Source: Osmia lignaria lignaria
Taxonomy: Eukaryota; Arthropoda; Insecta; Hymenoptera; Megachilidae
Assembly (NCBI RefSeq): GCF_051020975.1
Contig: NW_027478169.1
Coordinates: 10,912,001 to 10,976,000 of the forward strand
Direction: 5' to 3'
DNA: 64,000 nt
A program made the translations under genes and the position numbers. Below are positions 48,206-60,439 of this stretch, piece after piece. Positions within the stretch are counted from its first letter, which is position 1, and each line of letters starts with the position of its first letter. The notes below the pieces were generated by a model that ran no database searches, was not told the DNA's origin, and saw only the letters and a list, made by a program, of their open reading frames with translations.

Positions 48206-51103
48206 TCAGATGCGTAGTTCTCGAGATATATCAAGATACTTAAAAGTTCCGAAGCCGCACCAACATAATAGAGATACAGAAACACCGTGGCCCCTTTCTT
48301 TGAGATAACTCTGCACTATTGCGAGCTGCAAATGCCACTTCCAGCTTAGCTGTGCAGAGGAAGAACAACAAGAAAAAGAAGTATCTCGAAATATGTCCGT
48401 CAGGCCCGTTCCTTTGAGCTGAATCTGCAAATATCTCGGAAACGAAGCGAGCTATGGCAAAATGTTAAGAGACGTTTTTTGTAGAGAATTATGTTTCCTA
48501 CAATTTATGTTCTATGATATTTTTCGATCAGAAGCGTAGTTTTCGAGATATATCGAGATATTTAAAAGTTCCGAAGCCGCACCAACATAATAGAGATACA
48601 GAAACACCGTGGCCCCTTTCTTTGAGATAACTCTGCACTATTGCGAGCTGCAAATGCCACTTCCAGCTTAGCTGTGCAGAAGAAGAACAAGAAGAAGAAG
48701 AAATATCTCGAAATATGTCCGTCAGGCCCCTTCCCTTGAGATAAATCTGCAAATATCTCGGAAACGAAGCGAGGTATGGCAAAATGTTAAGAGACCTTTT
48801 TTGTAGAGAATTAAGTTTCCTACTTTTTATGTTCTTTGATATTTTTTGATCAGACGCGTAGTTCTCGAGATATATCAAGATATTTAAAAGTTCCGAAGCC
48901 GCACCAACATAATAGAGATACAGAAACACCGTGGCTCCTTTCTTTGAGATAACTCTGCACTATTGCGAGCTGGAAATGCCACTTCCAGTTTAGCTGTGCA
49001 GAAGAAGAACAACAAGAAGAAGAAATATCTCGAAATATGTCCGTTAGGCCCCTTCCCTTGAGATAAATCTGCAAATATCTCGGAAACGACGCGAGCTATG
49101 GCAAAATGTTAAGAGACCTTTTTTGTAGAGAATTAAGTTTCCTACTTTTTATGTTCTATGATATTTTTTGATCAGATGCGTAGTTCTCGAGATATATCAA
49201 GATATTTAAAAGTTGCGAAGCCGCACCAACATAATAGAGATACAGAAAAACCGTGGCCCCTCTCTTTGAGATAACTCTGCACTATTGCGAGCTGCAAATG
49301 CCACTTCCAGCTTAGCTGTGCAGAAGAAGAACAACAAGAAGAAGAAATATCTCGAAATATGTCCGTCAGGCCCCTTCCCTTGAGATAAATCTGCAAATAT
49401 CTCGGAAACGAAGCGAGGTATGGCAAAATGTTAAGAGACCTTTTTTGTAGAGAATTAAGTTTCCTACTTTTCATGTTCTATGATATTTTTTGATCAGATG
49501 CGTAGTTCTCGAGATATATCAAGATATTTAAAAGTTCCGAAGCCGCACCAACATAATAGAGATACAGAAACACCGTGGCTCCTTTCTTTGAGATAACTCT
49601 GCACTATTGCGAGCTGCAAATGCCACTTCCAGTTTAGCTGTGCAGAAGAAGAACAACAAGAAGAAGAAATATCTCGAAATATGTCCGTTAGGCCCCTTCC
49701 CTTGAGATAAATCTGCAAATATCTCGGAAACGAAGCGAGCTATGGCAAAATGTTAAGAGACCTTTTTTGTAGAGAATTAAGTTTCCTACTTTTTATGTTC
49801 TATGATATTTTTTGATCAGATGCGTAGTTCTCGAGATATATCAAGATATTTAAAAGTTCCGAAGCCGCACCAACATAATAGAGATACAGAAACACCGTGG
49901 CCCCTTTCTTTGAGATAACTCTGCACTATTGCGAGCTGCAAATGCCACTTCCAGCTTAGCTGTGCAGAGGAAGAACAACAAGAAAAAGAAGTATCTCGAA
50001 ATATGTCCGTCAGGCCCGTTCCTTTGAGCTGAATCTGCAAATATCTCGGAAACGAAGCGAGCTATGGCAAAATGTTAAGAGACGTTTTTTGTAGAGAATT
50101 ATGTTTCCTACAATTTATGTTCTATGATATTTTTCGATCAGAAGCGTAGTTTTCGAGATATATCGAGATATTTAAAAGTTCCGAAGCCGCACCAACATAA
50201 TAGAGATACAGAAACACCGTGGCCCCTTTCTTTGAGATAACTCTGCACTATTGCGAGCTGCAAATGCCACTTCCAGCTTAGCTGTGCAGAGGAAGAACAA
50301 CAAGAAAAAGAAGTATCTCGAAATATGTCCGTCAGGCCCGTTCCTTTGAGCTGAATCTGCAAATATCTCGGAAACGAAGCGAGCTATGGCAAAATGTTAA
50401 GAGACGTTTTTTGTAGAGAATTATGTTTCCTACAATTTATGTTCCATGATATTTTTCGATCAGAAGCGTAGTTTTCGAGATATATCGAGATATTTAAAAG
50501 TTCCGAAGCCGCACCAACATAATAGAGATACAGAAACACCGTGGCCCCTTTCTTTGAGATAACTCTGCACTAGTGAGAGCCGCAAATGCCACTTCCAGCT
50601 TAGCTGTGCAGAAGAAGAACAACAAGAAGAAGAAATATCTCGAAATATGTCCGTCAGGCCCCTTCCCTTGAGATAAATCTGCAAATATCTCGGAAACGAA
50701 GCGAGGTATGGCAAAATGTTAAGAGACCTTTTTTGTAGAGAATTAAGTTTCCTACTTTTTATGTTCTATGATATTTTTTGATCAGATGCGTAGTTCTCGA
50801 GATATATCAAGATATTTAAAAGTTCCGAAGCCGCACCAACATAATAGAGATACAGAAACACCGTGGCTCCTTTCTTTGAGATAACTCTGCACTATTGCGA
50901 GCTGCAAATGCCACTTCCAGTTTAGCTGTGCAGAAGAAGAACAACAAGAAGAAGAAATATCTCGAAATATGTCCGTTAGGCCCCTTCCCTTGAGATAAAT
51001 CTGCAAATATCTCGGAAACGAAGCGAGCTATGGCAAAATGTTAAGAGACCTTTTTTGTAGAGAATTAAGTTTCCTACTTTTTATGTTCTATGATATTTTT
51101 TGA
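48206..51103 (+). repeat. Nine-monomer HOR, copy 1 (2898 bp)
   Basis: Copies begin at 48206, 48528, 48850, 49172, 49494, 49816, 50138, 50460 and 50782. 48206, 49816 and 50138 share AAAAAGAAGTATCTCG with CAGGCCCGTTCC. 48528 has GAACAAGAAGAAG, GCGAGGTATGG and TTCTTTGATA. 48850 has CTGGAAATGCC and CGACGCGAGC. 49494 and 50782 share CAGTTTAGC without the G change. The pair 49494/49816 returns 1288 bp later at 50782/51104, giving a nested four-monomer repeat. Confidence 0.88.
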
Positions 51104-52713
51104 TCAGATGCGTAGTTCTCGAGATATATCAAGATATTTAAAAGTTCCGAAGCCGCACCAACATAATAGAGATACAGAAACACCGTGGCCCCTTTCTTTG
51201 AGATAACTCTGCACTATTGCGAGCTGCAAATGCCACTTCCAGCTTAGCTGTGCAGAGGAAGAACAACAAGAAAAAGAAGTATCTCGAAATATGTCCGTCA
51301 GGCCCGTTCCTTTGAGCTGAATCTGCAAATATCTCGGAAACGAAGCGAGCTATGGCAAAATGTTAAGAGACGTTTTTTGTAGAGAATTATGTTTCCTACA
51401 ATTTATGTTCTATGATATTTTTCGATCAGAAGCGTAGTTTTCGAGATATATCGAGATATTTAAAAGTTCCGAAGCCGCACCAACATAATAGAGATACAGA
51501 AACACCGTGGCCCCTTTCTTTGAGATAACTCTGCACTATTGCGAGCTGCAAATGCCACTTCCAGCTTAGCTGTGCAGAAGAAGAACAAGAAGAAGAAGAA
51601 ATATCTCGAAATATGTCCGTCAGGCCCCTTCCCTTGAGATAAATCTGCAAATATCTCGGAAACGAAGCGAGGTATGGCAAAATGTTAAGAGACCTTTTTT
51701 GTAGAGAATTAAGTTTCCTACTTTTTATGTTCTTTGATATTTTTTGATCAGACGCGTAGTTCTCGAGATATATCAAGATATTTAAAAGTTCCGAAGCCGC
51801 ACCAACATAATAGAGATACAGAAACACCGTGGCTCCTTTCTTTGAGATAACTCTGCACTATTGCGAGCTGGAAATGCCACTTCCAGTTTAGCTGTGCAGA
51901 AGAAGAACAACAAGAAGAAGAAATATCTCGAAATATGTCCGTTAGGCCCCTTCCCTTGAGATAAATCTGCAAATATCTCGGAAACGACGCGAGCTATGGC
52001 AAAATGTTAAGAGACCTTTTTTGTAGAGAATTAAGTTTCCTACTTTTTATGTTCTATGATATTTTTTGATCAGATGCGTAGTTCTCGAGATATATCAAGA
52101 TATTTAAAAGTTGCGAAGCCGCACCGACATAATAGAGATACAGGAACACCGTGGCCCCTTTCTTTGAGATAACTCTGCACTATTGCGAGCTGGAAATGCC
52201 ACTTCCAGTTTAGCTGTGCAGAGGAAGAACAACAAGAAGAAGAAATAACTCGAAATATGTCCGTTAGGCCCCTTCCCTTGAGATAAATCTGCAAATATCT
52301 CGGAAACGAAGCGAGCTATGGCAAAATGTTAAGAGACCTTTTTTGTAGAGAATTAAGTTTCCTACTTTTTATGTTCTATGATATTTTTTGATCAGATGCG
52401 CAGTTCTCGAGATATATCAAGATATTTAAAAGTTCCGAAGCCGCACCAACATAATAGAGATACAGAAACACCGTGGCCCCTTTCTTTGAGATAACTCTGC
52501 AATAGTGCGAGCCGCAAATGCCACTTCCAGCTTAGCTGTGCAGAAGAAGAACAACAAGAAGAAGAAATATCTCGAAATATGTCCGTTAGGCCCCTGCCCT
52601 TGAGATATATCTGCAAATATCTCGGAAACGAAGCGAGCTATGGCAAAATGTTGAGAGACCTTTTTTGTAGCGAATTATGTTTCCTACAATTTATGTTCTA
52701 TGATATTTTTTGA
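51104..52713 (+). repeat. Nine-monomer HOR, copy 2 (first three monomers) and two transition copies
   Basis: 51104, 51426 and 51748 repeat 48206, 48528 and 48850, including GAACAAGAAGAAG, TTCTTTGATA and CGACGCGAGC. 52070 then shares GTTGCGAAGCC with 49172 but has private GCACCGACAT, ACAGGAACACC and AAATAACTCG. 52392 has GATGCGCAG, TGCAATAGTGC and GTAGCGAATTATG. These two form the border to the next HOR. Confidence 0.85.
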
Positions 52714-53035
52714 TCAGAAGCGTAGTTTTCGAGATATATCGAGATATTTAAAAGTTCCGAAGCCGCACCAACATAATAGAGATACAGAAACACCGTGGCC
52801 CCTTTCTTTGAGATAACTCTGCACTAGTGCGAGCCGCAAATGCCACTTCCAGCTTAGCTGTGCAGAAGAAGAACAACAAGAAGAAGAAATATCTCGAAAT
52901 ATGTCCGTCAGGCCCCTTCCCTTGAGATAAATCTGCAAATATCTCGGAAACGAAGCGAGCTATGGCAAAATGTTAAGAGACCTTTTTTGTAGAGAATTAG
53001 GTTTCCTACTTTTTATCTTCTATGATATTTTTTGA
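52714..53035 (+). repeat. Monomer preceding the five-monomer HOR
   Basis: It is related to 54324 and 55934, the last monomers of the next HOR copies, but lacks their GATACACAAAC marker and has TTTATCTTC in the tail. It may be an older diverged copy of that HOR position. Confidence 0.75.
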
Positions 53036-54645
53036 TCAGATGCGTAGTTCTCGAGATATATCAAGATATTTAAAAGTTCCGAAGCCGCACCAACATAATA
53101 GAGATACAGAAACACCGTGGCCCCTTTCTTTGAGATAACTCTGCACTATTGCGAGCTGTAAATGCCACTTCCAGCTTAGCTGTGCAGAAGAAGAACAACA
53201 AGAAGAAGAAATATCTCGAAATATGTCCGTCAGGCCCCTTCCCTTGAGATATATCTGCAAATATCTCGGAAACGAAGCGAGCTATGGCAAAATGTTAAGA
53301 GACCTTTTTTGTAGAGAATTATGTTTCCTACAATTTATGTTCTATGATATTCTTTGATCAGATGCGTAGTTCTCGAGATATATCAAGATATTTAAAAGTT
53401 CCGAAGCCGCACCAACATAATAGAGATACAGAAACACCGTGGCCCCTTTCTTTGAGATAACTCTGCACTATTGCGAGCTGCAAATGCCACTTCCAGCTTA
53501 GCTGTGCAGAAGAAGAACATCAAGAAGAAGAAATATCTCGAAATATGTCCGTCAGGCCCCTTCCCTTGAGATATATCTGCAAATATCTCGGAAACGAAGC
53601 TAGCTATGGCAAAATGTTAAGAGACCTTTTTTGTAGAGAATTACGTTTCCTACAATTTATGTTCTATGATAATTTTTGATCAGATGCGTAGTTCTCGAGA
53701 TATATCAAGATATTTAAAAGTTCCGAAGCCGCACCAACATAATAGAGATACAGAAACACCGTGGCCCCTTTCTTTGAGATAACTCTGCACTATTGCGAGC
53801 TGCAAATGCCACTTCCAGCTTAGCTGTGCAGAGGAAGAACAACAAGAAGAAGAAATATCTCGAAATATGTCCGTCAGGCCAGTTCCTTTGAGCTGAATCG
53901 GCAAATATCTCGGAAACGAAGCGAGCTATTGCAAAATGTTAAGAGACGTTTTTTGTAGAGAATTATGTTTCCTACAATTTAAGTTCTATGATATTTTTTG
54001 ATCAGAAGCGTAGTTTTCGAGATATATCGAGATATTTAAAAGTTCCGAAGCCGCACCAACATAATAGGGATACAGAAACACCGTGGCCCCTTTCTTTGAG
54101 ATAACTCTGCACTAGTGCGAGCCGCAAATGCCACTTCCAGCTTAGCTGTGCAGAAGAAGAACAACAAGAAGAAGAAATATCTCGAAATATGTCCGTCAGG
54201 CCCCTTCCCTTGAGATATATCTGCAAATATCTCGGAAAGGAAGCGAGCTATGACAAAATGTTAAGAGACCTTTTTTGTAGAGAATTATGTTTCCTACAAT
54301 TTATGTTCTATCATATTTTTTGATCAGAAGCGTAGTTTTCGAGATATATCGAGATATTTAAAAGTTCCGAAGCCGCACCAACATAATAGAGATACACAAA
54401 CACCGTGGCCCCTTTCTTTGAGATAACTCTGCACTAGTGCGAGCCGCAAATGCCACTTCCAGCTTAGCTGTGCAGAAGAAGAACAACAAGAAGAAGAAAT
54501 ATCTCGAAATATGTCCGTCAGGCCCCTTCCCTTGAGATAAATCTGCAAATATCTCGGAAACGAAGCGAGCTATGGCAAAATGTTAAGAGACCTTTTTTGT
54601 AGAGAATTAGGTTTCCTACTTTTTATGTTCTATGATATTTTTTGA
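53036..54645 (+). repeat. Five-monomer HOR, copy 1 (1610 bp)
   Basis: Copies begin at 53036, 53358, 53680, 54002 and 54324. Markers repeated exactly 1610 bp later are GATATTCTTTGATC, GAACATCAAG, GAAGCTAGCTATGG, GATAATTTTTGATC, GAATCGGCAAAT, GAGCTATTGCAAAA, TTTAAGTTC, GGAAAGGAAG with CTATGACAAAA, TCTATCATA and GATACACAAAC. I saw no difference between the two copies by eye, which suggests a very recent duplication or an assembly duplication. Confidence 0.93.
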
Positions 54646-56255
54646 TCAGATGCGTAGTTCTCGAGATATATCAAGATATTTAAAAGTTCCGAAGCCGCAC
54701 CAACATAATAGAGATACAGAAACACCGTGGCCCCTTTCTTTGAGATAACTCTGCACTATTGCGAGCTGTAAATGCCACTTCCAGCTTAGCTGTGCAGAAG
54801 AAGAACAACAAGAAGAAGAAATATCTCGAAATATGTCCGTCAGGCCCCTTCCCTTGAGATATATCTGCAAATATCTCGGAAACGAAGCGAGCTATGGCAA
54901 AATGTTAAGAGACCTTTTTTGTAGAGAATTATGTTTCCTACAATTTATGTTCTATGATATTCTTTGATCAGATGCGTAGTTCTCGAGATATATCAAGATA
55001 TTTAAAAGTTCCGAAGCCGCACCAACATAATAGAGATACAGAAACACCGTGGCCCCTTTCTTTGAGATAACTCTGCACTATTGCGAGCTGCAAATGCCAC
55101 TTCCAGCTTAGCTGTGCAGAAGAAGAACATCAAGAAGAAGAAATATCTCGAAATATGTCCGTCAGGCCCCTTCCCTTGAGATATATCTGCAAATATCTCG
55201 GAAACGAAGCTAGCTATGGCAAAATGTTAAGAGACCTTTTTTGTAGAGAATTACGTTTCCTACAATTTATGTTCTATGATAATTTTTGATCAGATGCGTA
55301 GTTCTCGAGATATATCAAGATATTTAAAAGTTCCGAAGCCGCACCAACATAATAGAGATACAGAAACACCGTGGCCCCTTTCTTTGAGATAACTCTGCAC
55401 TATTGCGAGCTGCAAATGCCACTTCCAGCTTAGCTGTGCAGAGGAAGAACAACAAGAAGAAGAAATATCTCGAAATATGTCCGTCAGGCCAGTTCCTTTG
55501 AGCTGAATCGGCAAATATCTCGGAAACGAAGCGAGCTATTGCAAAATGTTAAGAGACGTTTTTTGTAGAGAATTATGTTTCCTACAATTTAAGTTCTATG
55601 ATATTTTTTGATCAGAAGCGTAGTTTTCGAGATATATCGAGATATTTAAAAGTTCCGAAGCCGCACCAACATAATAGGGATACAGAAACACCGTGGCCCC
55701 TTTCTTTGAGATAACTCTGCACTAGTGCGAGCCGCAAATGCCACTTCCAGCTTAGCTGTGCAGAAGAAGAACAACAAGAAGAAGAAATATCTCGAAATAT
55801 GTCCGTCAGGCCCCTTCCCTTGAGATATATCTGCAAATATCTCGGAAAGGAAGCGAGCTATGACAAAATGTTAAGAGACCTTTTTTGTAGAGAATTATGT
55901 TTCCTACAATTTATGTTCTATCATATTTTTTGATCAGAAGCGTAGTTTTCGAGATATATCGAGATATTTAAAAGTTCCGAAGCCGCACCAACATAATAGA
56001 GATACACAAACACCGTGGCCCCTTTCTTTGAGATAACTCTGCACTAGTGCGAGCCGCAAATGCCACTTCCAGCTTAGCTGTGCAGAAGAAGAACAACAAG
56101 AAGAAGAAATATCTCGAAATATGTCCGTCAGGCCCCTTCCCTTGAGATAAATCTGCAAATATCTCGGAAACGAAGCGAGCTATGGCAAAATGTTAAGAGA
56201 CCTTTTTTGTAGAGAATTAGGTTTCCTACTTTTTATGTTCTATGATATTTTTTGA
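54646..56255 (+). repeat. Five-monomer HOR, copy 2 (1610 bp)
   Basis: All ten markers of copy 1 recur in the same order. The copy after it (56256) departs from the pattern: it has GAGCTGCAAATG with GCTGCGCAG instead of GAGCTGTAAATG, so a third copy does not follow. Confidence 0.93.
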
Positions 56256-58187
56256 TCAGATGCGTAGTTCTCGAGATATATCAAGATATTTAAAAGTTCC
56301 GAAGCCGCACCAACATAATAGAGATACAGAAACACCGTGGCCCCTTTCTTTGAGATAACTCTGCACTATTGCGAGCTGCAAATGCCACTTCCAGCTTAGC
56401 TGCGCAGAAGAAGAACAACAAGAAGAAGAAATATCTCGAAATATGTCCGTCAGGCCCCTTCCCTTGAGATAAATCTGCAAATATCTCGGAAACGAAGCGA
56501 GCTATGGCAAAATGTTAAGAGACCTTATTTGTAGAGAATTAAGTTTCCTACTTTTTATGTTCTATGATATTTTTTGATCAGATGCGTAGTTCTCGAGATA
56601 TATCAAGATATTTAAAAGTTCCGAAACCGCACCAACATAATAGAGATACAGAAACACCGTGGCCCCTTTCTTTGAGATAACTCTGCACTAGTGCGAGCTG
56701 CAAATGCCACTTCCAGCTTAGCTGTGCAGAGGAAGAACAACAAGAAGAAGAAATATCTCGAAATATGTCCGTCCGGCCCCTTCCCTTGAGATATATCTGC
56801 AAATATCTCGGAAACGAAGCGAGCTATGGCAAAATGTTAAGAGACCTTTTTTGTAGAGAATTATGTTTCCTACAATTTATGTTCTATGATATTTTTTGAT
56901 CAGAAGCGTAGTTTTCGAGATATATCGAGATATTTAAAAGTTCCAAAGCCGCACCAACATAATAGAGATACAGAAACACCGTGGCCCCTTTCTTTGAGAT
57001 AACTCTGCACTAGTGCGAGCCGCAAATGCCACTTCCAGCTTAGCTGTGCAGAAGAAGAACAACAAGAAGAAGAAATATCTCGAAATATGTCCGTCAGGCC
57101 CCTTCCCTTGATATATATCTGCAAATATCTCGGAATCGAAGCGAGGTATGGCAAAATGTTAAGAGACCTTTTTTGTAGAGAATTATGTTTCCTACAATTT
57201 ATGTTCTATGATATTTTTTGATCAGAAGCGTAGTTTTCGAGATATATCGAGATATTTAAAAGTTCCGAAGCCGCACCAACGTAATAGGGATACAGAAACA
57301 CCGTGGCCCCTTTCTTTGAGATAACTCTGCACTAGTGCGAGCTGCAAATGCCACTTCCAGCTTAGCTGTGCAGAGGAAGAACAACAAGAAGAAGAAATAT
57401 CTCGAAATATGTCCGTCAGGCCAGTTCCTTTGAGCTGAATCGGCAAATATCTCGGAAACGAAGCGAGCTATGGCAAAATGTTAAGAGACGTTTTTTGTAG
57501 AGAATTATGTTTCCTACAATTTATGTTCTATGATATTTTTTGATCAGAAGCGTAGTTTTCGAGATATATCGAGATATTTAAAAGTTCCGAAGCCGCACCA
57601 ACATAATAGGGATACAGAAACACCGTGGCCCCTTTCTTTGAGATAACTCTGCACTAGTGCGAGCCGCAAATGCCACTTCCAGCTTAGCTGTGCAGAGGAA
57701 GAACAACAAGAAGAAGAAATATCTCGAAATATGTCCGTCAGGCCAGTTCCTTTGAGCTGAATCTGCAAATATCTCGGAAACGAAGCGAGCTATGGCAAAA
57801 TGTTAAGAAACGTTTTTTGTAGAGAATTATGTTTCCTACAATTTATGTTCTATGATATTTTTTGGTCAGAAGCGTAGTATTCGAGATATATCGAGATATT
57901 TAAAAGTTCAGAAGCCGCACCAACATAATAGGGATACAGAAACACCGTGGCCCCTTTCTTTGAGATAACTCTGCACTATTGCGAGCTGCAAATGCCACTT
58001 CCAGCTTAGCTGTGCAGAGGAAGAACAACAAGAAGAAGAAATATCTCGAAATATGTCCGTCAGGCCAGTTCCTTTGAGCTGAATCGGCAAATATCTCGGA
58101 AACGAAGCGAGCTATGGCAAAATGTTAAGAGACGTTTTTTGTAGAGAATTATGTTTCCTACAATTTATGTTCTACGATATTTTTTGA
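56256..58187 (+). repeat. Six mixed monomers
   Basis: The copies are 56256, 56578, 56900, 57222, 57544 and 57866. Private markers include GACCTTATTTG (56256), GTCCGGCCCC (56578), TTCCAAAGCC, TTGATATATATC and GGAATCGAAG (56900) and CAACGTAATAG (57222). 57866 has TTTTTGGTCAG, AGTATTCGAG and AGTTCAGAAGCC. The GAATCGGCAAAT marker of the neighbouring HOR appears in 57222 and 57866. Confidence 0.8.
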
Positions 58188-59152
58188 TCAGAAGCGTAGT
58201 TTTCGAGATATATCGAGATATTTAAAAGTTCCGAAGCCGCACCAACATAATAGGGATACAGAAACACCGTGGCCCCTTTCTTTGAGATAACTCTGCACTA
58301 TTGCGAGCTGGAAATGCCACTTCCAGTTTAGCTGTGCAGAAGAAGAACAACAAGAAGAAGAAATATCTCGAAATATGTCCGTCAGGCCCCTTCCCTTGAG
58401 ATAAATCTGCAAATATCTCGGAAACGAAGCGAGCTATGGCAAAATGTTAAGAGACCTTTTTTGTAGAGAATTATGTTTCCTACAATTTATGTTCTATGAT
58501 ATTTTTTGATCAGAAGCGTAGTTTTCGAGATATATCGAGATATTTAAAAGTTCCGAAGCCGCACCAACATAATAGGGATACAGAAACCCGTGGCCCCTTT
58601 CTTTGAGATAACTCTGCACTAGTGCGAGCCGCAAATGCCACTTCCAGCTTAGCTGTGCAGAAGAAGAACAACAAGAAGAAGAAATATCTCGAAATATGTC
58701 CGTCAGGCCCCTTCCCTTGAGATAAATCTGCAAATATCTCGGAAACGAAGCGAGCTATGGCAAAATGTTAAGAGACCTTTTTTGTAGAGAATTAAGTTTC
58801 CTACTGTTTATCTTCTATGATATTTTTTGATCAGATGCGTAGTTCTCGAGATATATCGAGATATTTAAAAGTTCAGAAGCCGCACCAACATAATAGGGAT
58901 ACAGAAACACCGTGGCCCCTTTCTTTGAGATAACTCTGCACTAGTGCGAGCCGCAAATGCCACTTCCAGCTTAGCTGTGCAAAAGAAGAACAACAAGAAG
59001 AAGAAATATCTCGAAATATGTCCGTCAGGCCCCTTCCCTTGAGATAAATCTGCAAATATCTCGGAAACGAAGCGAGCTATGGCAAAATGTTAAGAGACCT
59101 TTTTTATAGAGAATTAAGTTTCCTACAATTTATATTCTATGATATTTTTTGA
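58188..59152 (+). repeat. Three-monomer repeat, copy 1 (965 bp)
   Basis: The monomers are 58188 (CTGGAAATGCC, CAGTTTAGC), 58510 (321 bp, GAAACCCGTGG) and 58831 (AGTTCAGAAGCC, GTGCAAAAGAAG, TTTTTTATAGAG). The first two are repeated 965 bp later. Confidence 0.87.
58510..58830 (+). repeat. 321-bp monomer with ACACCG to ACCCG change
   Basis: GAAACACCGTGG reads GAAACCCGTGG near 58585-58595, a net loss of one base. The same allele occurs in the copy at 59475, so it predates the 965-bp duplication and is unlikely to be a random read error. Confidence 0.9.
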
Positions 59153-59795
59153 TCAGATGCGTAGTTCTCGAGATATATCAAGATATTTAAAAGTTCCGAA
59201 GCCGCACCAACATAATAGAGATACAGAAACACCGTGGCCCCTCTCTTTGAGATAACTCTGCACTATTGCGAGCTGGAAATGCCACTTCCAGTTTAGCTGT
59301 GCAGAAGAAGAACAACAAGAAGAAGAAATATCTCGAAATATGTCCGTCAGGCCCCTTCCCTTGAGATAAATCTGCAAATATCTCGGAAACGAAGCGAGCT
59401 ATGGCAAAATGTTAAGAGACCTTTTTTGTAGAGAATTATGTTTCCTACAATTTATGTTCTATGATATTTTTTGATCAGAAGCGTAGTTTTCGAGATATAT
59501 CGAGATATTTAAAAGTTCCGAAGCCGCACCAACATAATAGGGATACAGAAACCCGTGGCCCCTTTCTTTGAGATAACTCTGCACTAGTGCGAGCCGCAAA
59601 TGCCACTTCCAGCTTAGCTGTGCAGAAGAAGAACAACAAGAAGAAGAAATATCTCGAAATATGTCCGTCAGGCCCCTTCCCTTGAGATAAATCTGCAAAT
59701 ATCTCGGAAACGAAGCGAGCTATGGCAAAATGTTAAGAGACCTTTTTTGTAGAGAATTAAGTTTCCTACTGTTTATCTTCTATGATATTTTTTGA
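59153..59795 (+). repeat. Three-monomer repeat, copy 2 (two of three monomers)
   Basis: 59153 and 59475 match 58188 and 58510, including the one-base loss, CTGGAAATGCC and the CTGTTTATCTTC tail. 59153 has the GATGCG head and CCTCTCTTTGAG where 58188 has the GAAGCG head. The third monomer is replaced by the dimer family starting at 59796. Confidence 0.87.
59475..59795 (+). repeat. 321-bp monomer, copy of the one at 58510
   Basis: It has the same GAAACCCGTGG allele near 59548-59558 and the same tail with CTGTTTATCTTC. Confidence 0.9.
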
Positions 59796-60439
59796 TCAGA
59801 TGCGTAGTTCTCGAGATATATCAAGATATTTAAAAGTTCCGAAGCCGCACCAACATAATAGAGATACAGAAACACCGTGGCCCCTTTCTTTGAGATAACT
59901 CTGCACTATTGCGAGCTGTAAATGCCACTTCCAGCTTAGCTGTGCAGAAGAAGAACAACAAGAAGAAGAAATATCTCGAAATATGTCCGTCAGGCCCCTT
60001 CCCTTGAGATATATCTGCAAATATCTCGGAAACGAAGCGAGCTATGGCAAAATGTTAAGAGACCTTTTTTGTAGAGAATTATGTTTCCTACAATTTATAT
60101 TCTATGATATTTTTTGATCAGAAGCGTAGTTTTCGAGATACATCGAGATATTTAAAAGTTCCGAAGCCGCACCAACATAATAGAGATACAGAAACACCGT
60201 GGCCCCTTTCTTTGAGATAACTCTGCACTAGTGCGAGCCGCAAATGCCACTTCCAGCTTAGCTGTGCAGAAGAAGAACAACAAGAAGAAGAAATATCTCG
60301 AAATATGTCCGTCAGGCCCCTTCCCTTGAGATAAATCTGCAAATATCTCGGAAACGAAGCGAGCTATGGCAAAATGTTAAGAGACCTTTTTTGTAGAGAA
60401 TTAAGTTTCCTACTGTTTATCTTCTATGATATTTTTTGA
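59796..60439 (+). repeat. Dimer copy joined to the last five-monomer HOR
   Basis: The pair 59796 (GAGCTGTAAATG, tail with ATATTCTATG) and 60118 (GATACATCGAG, tail CTGTTTATC) recurs at 60440/60762 (644 bp) and again at 62050/62372. It is a local dimer duplication at the left end of the last HOR. Confidence 0.9.

Noticed and set aside
48528..48929. Longer minus-strand frame of 133 codons (also at 51426-51827)
   Set aside because: It arises because GCGAGGTATGG removes a TAG and a few other changes join frames across a monomer border. It starts at GTG and is present only in the two HOR partners.
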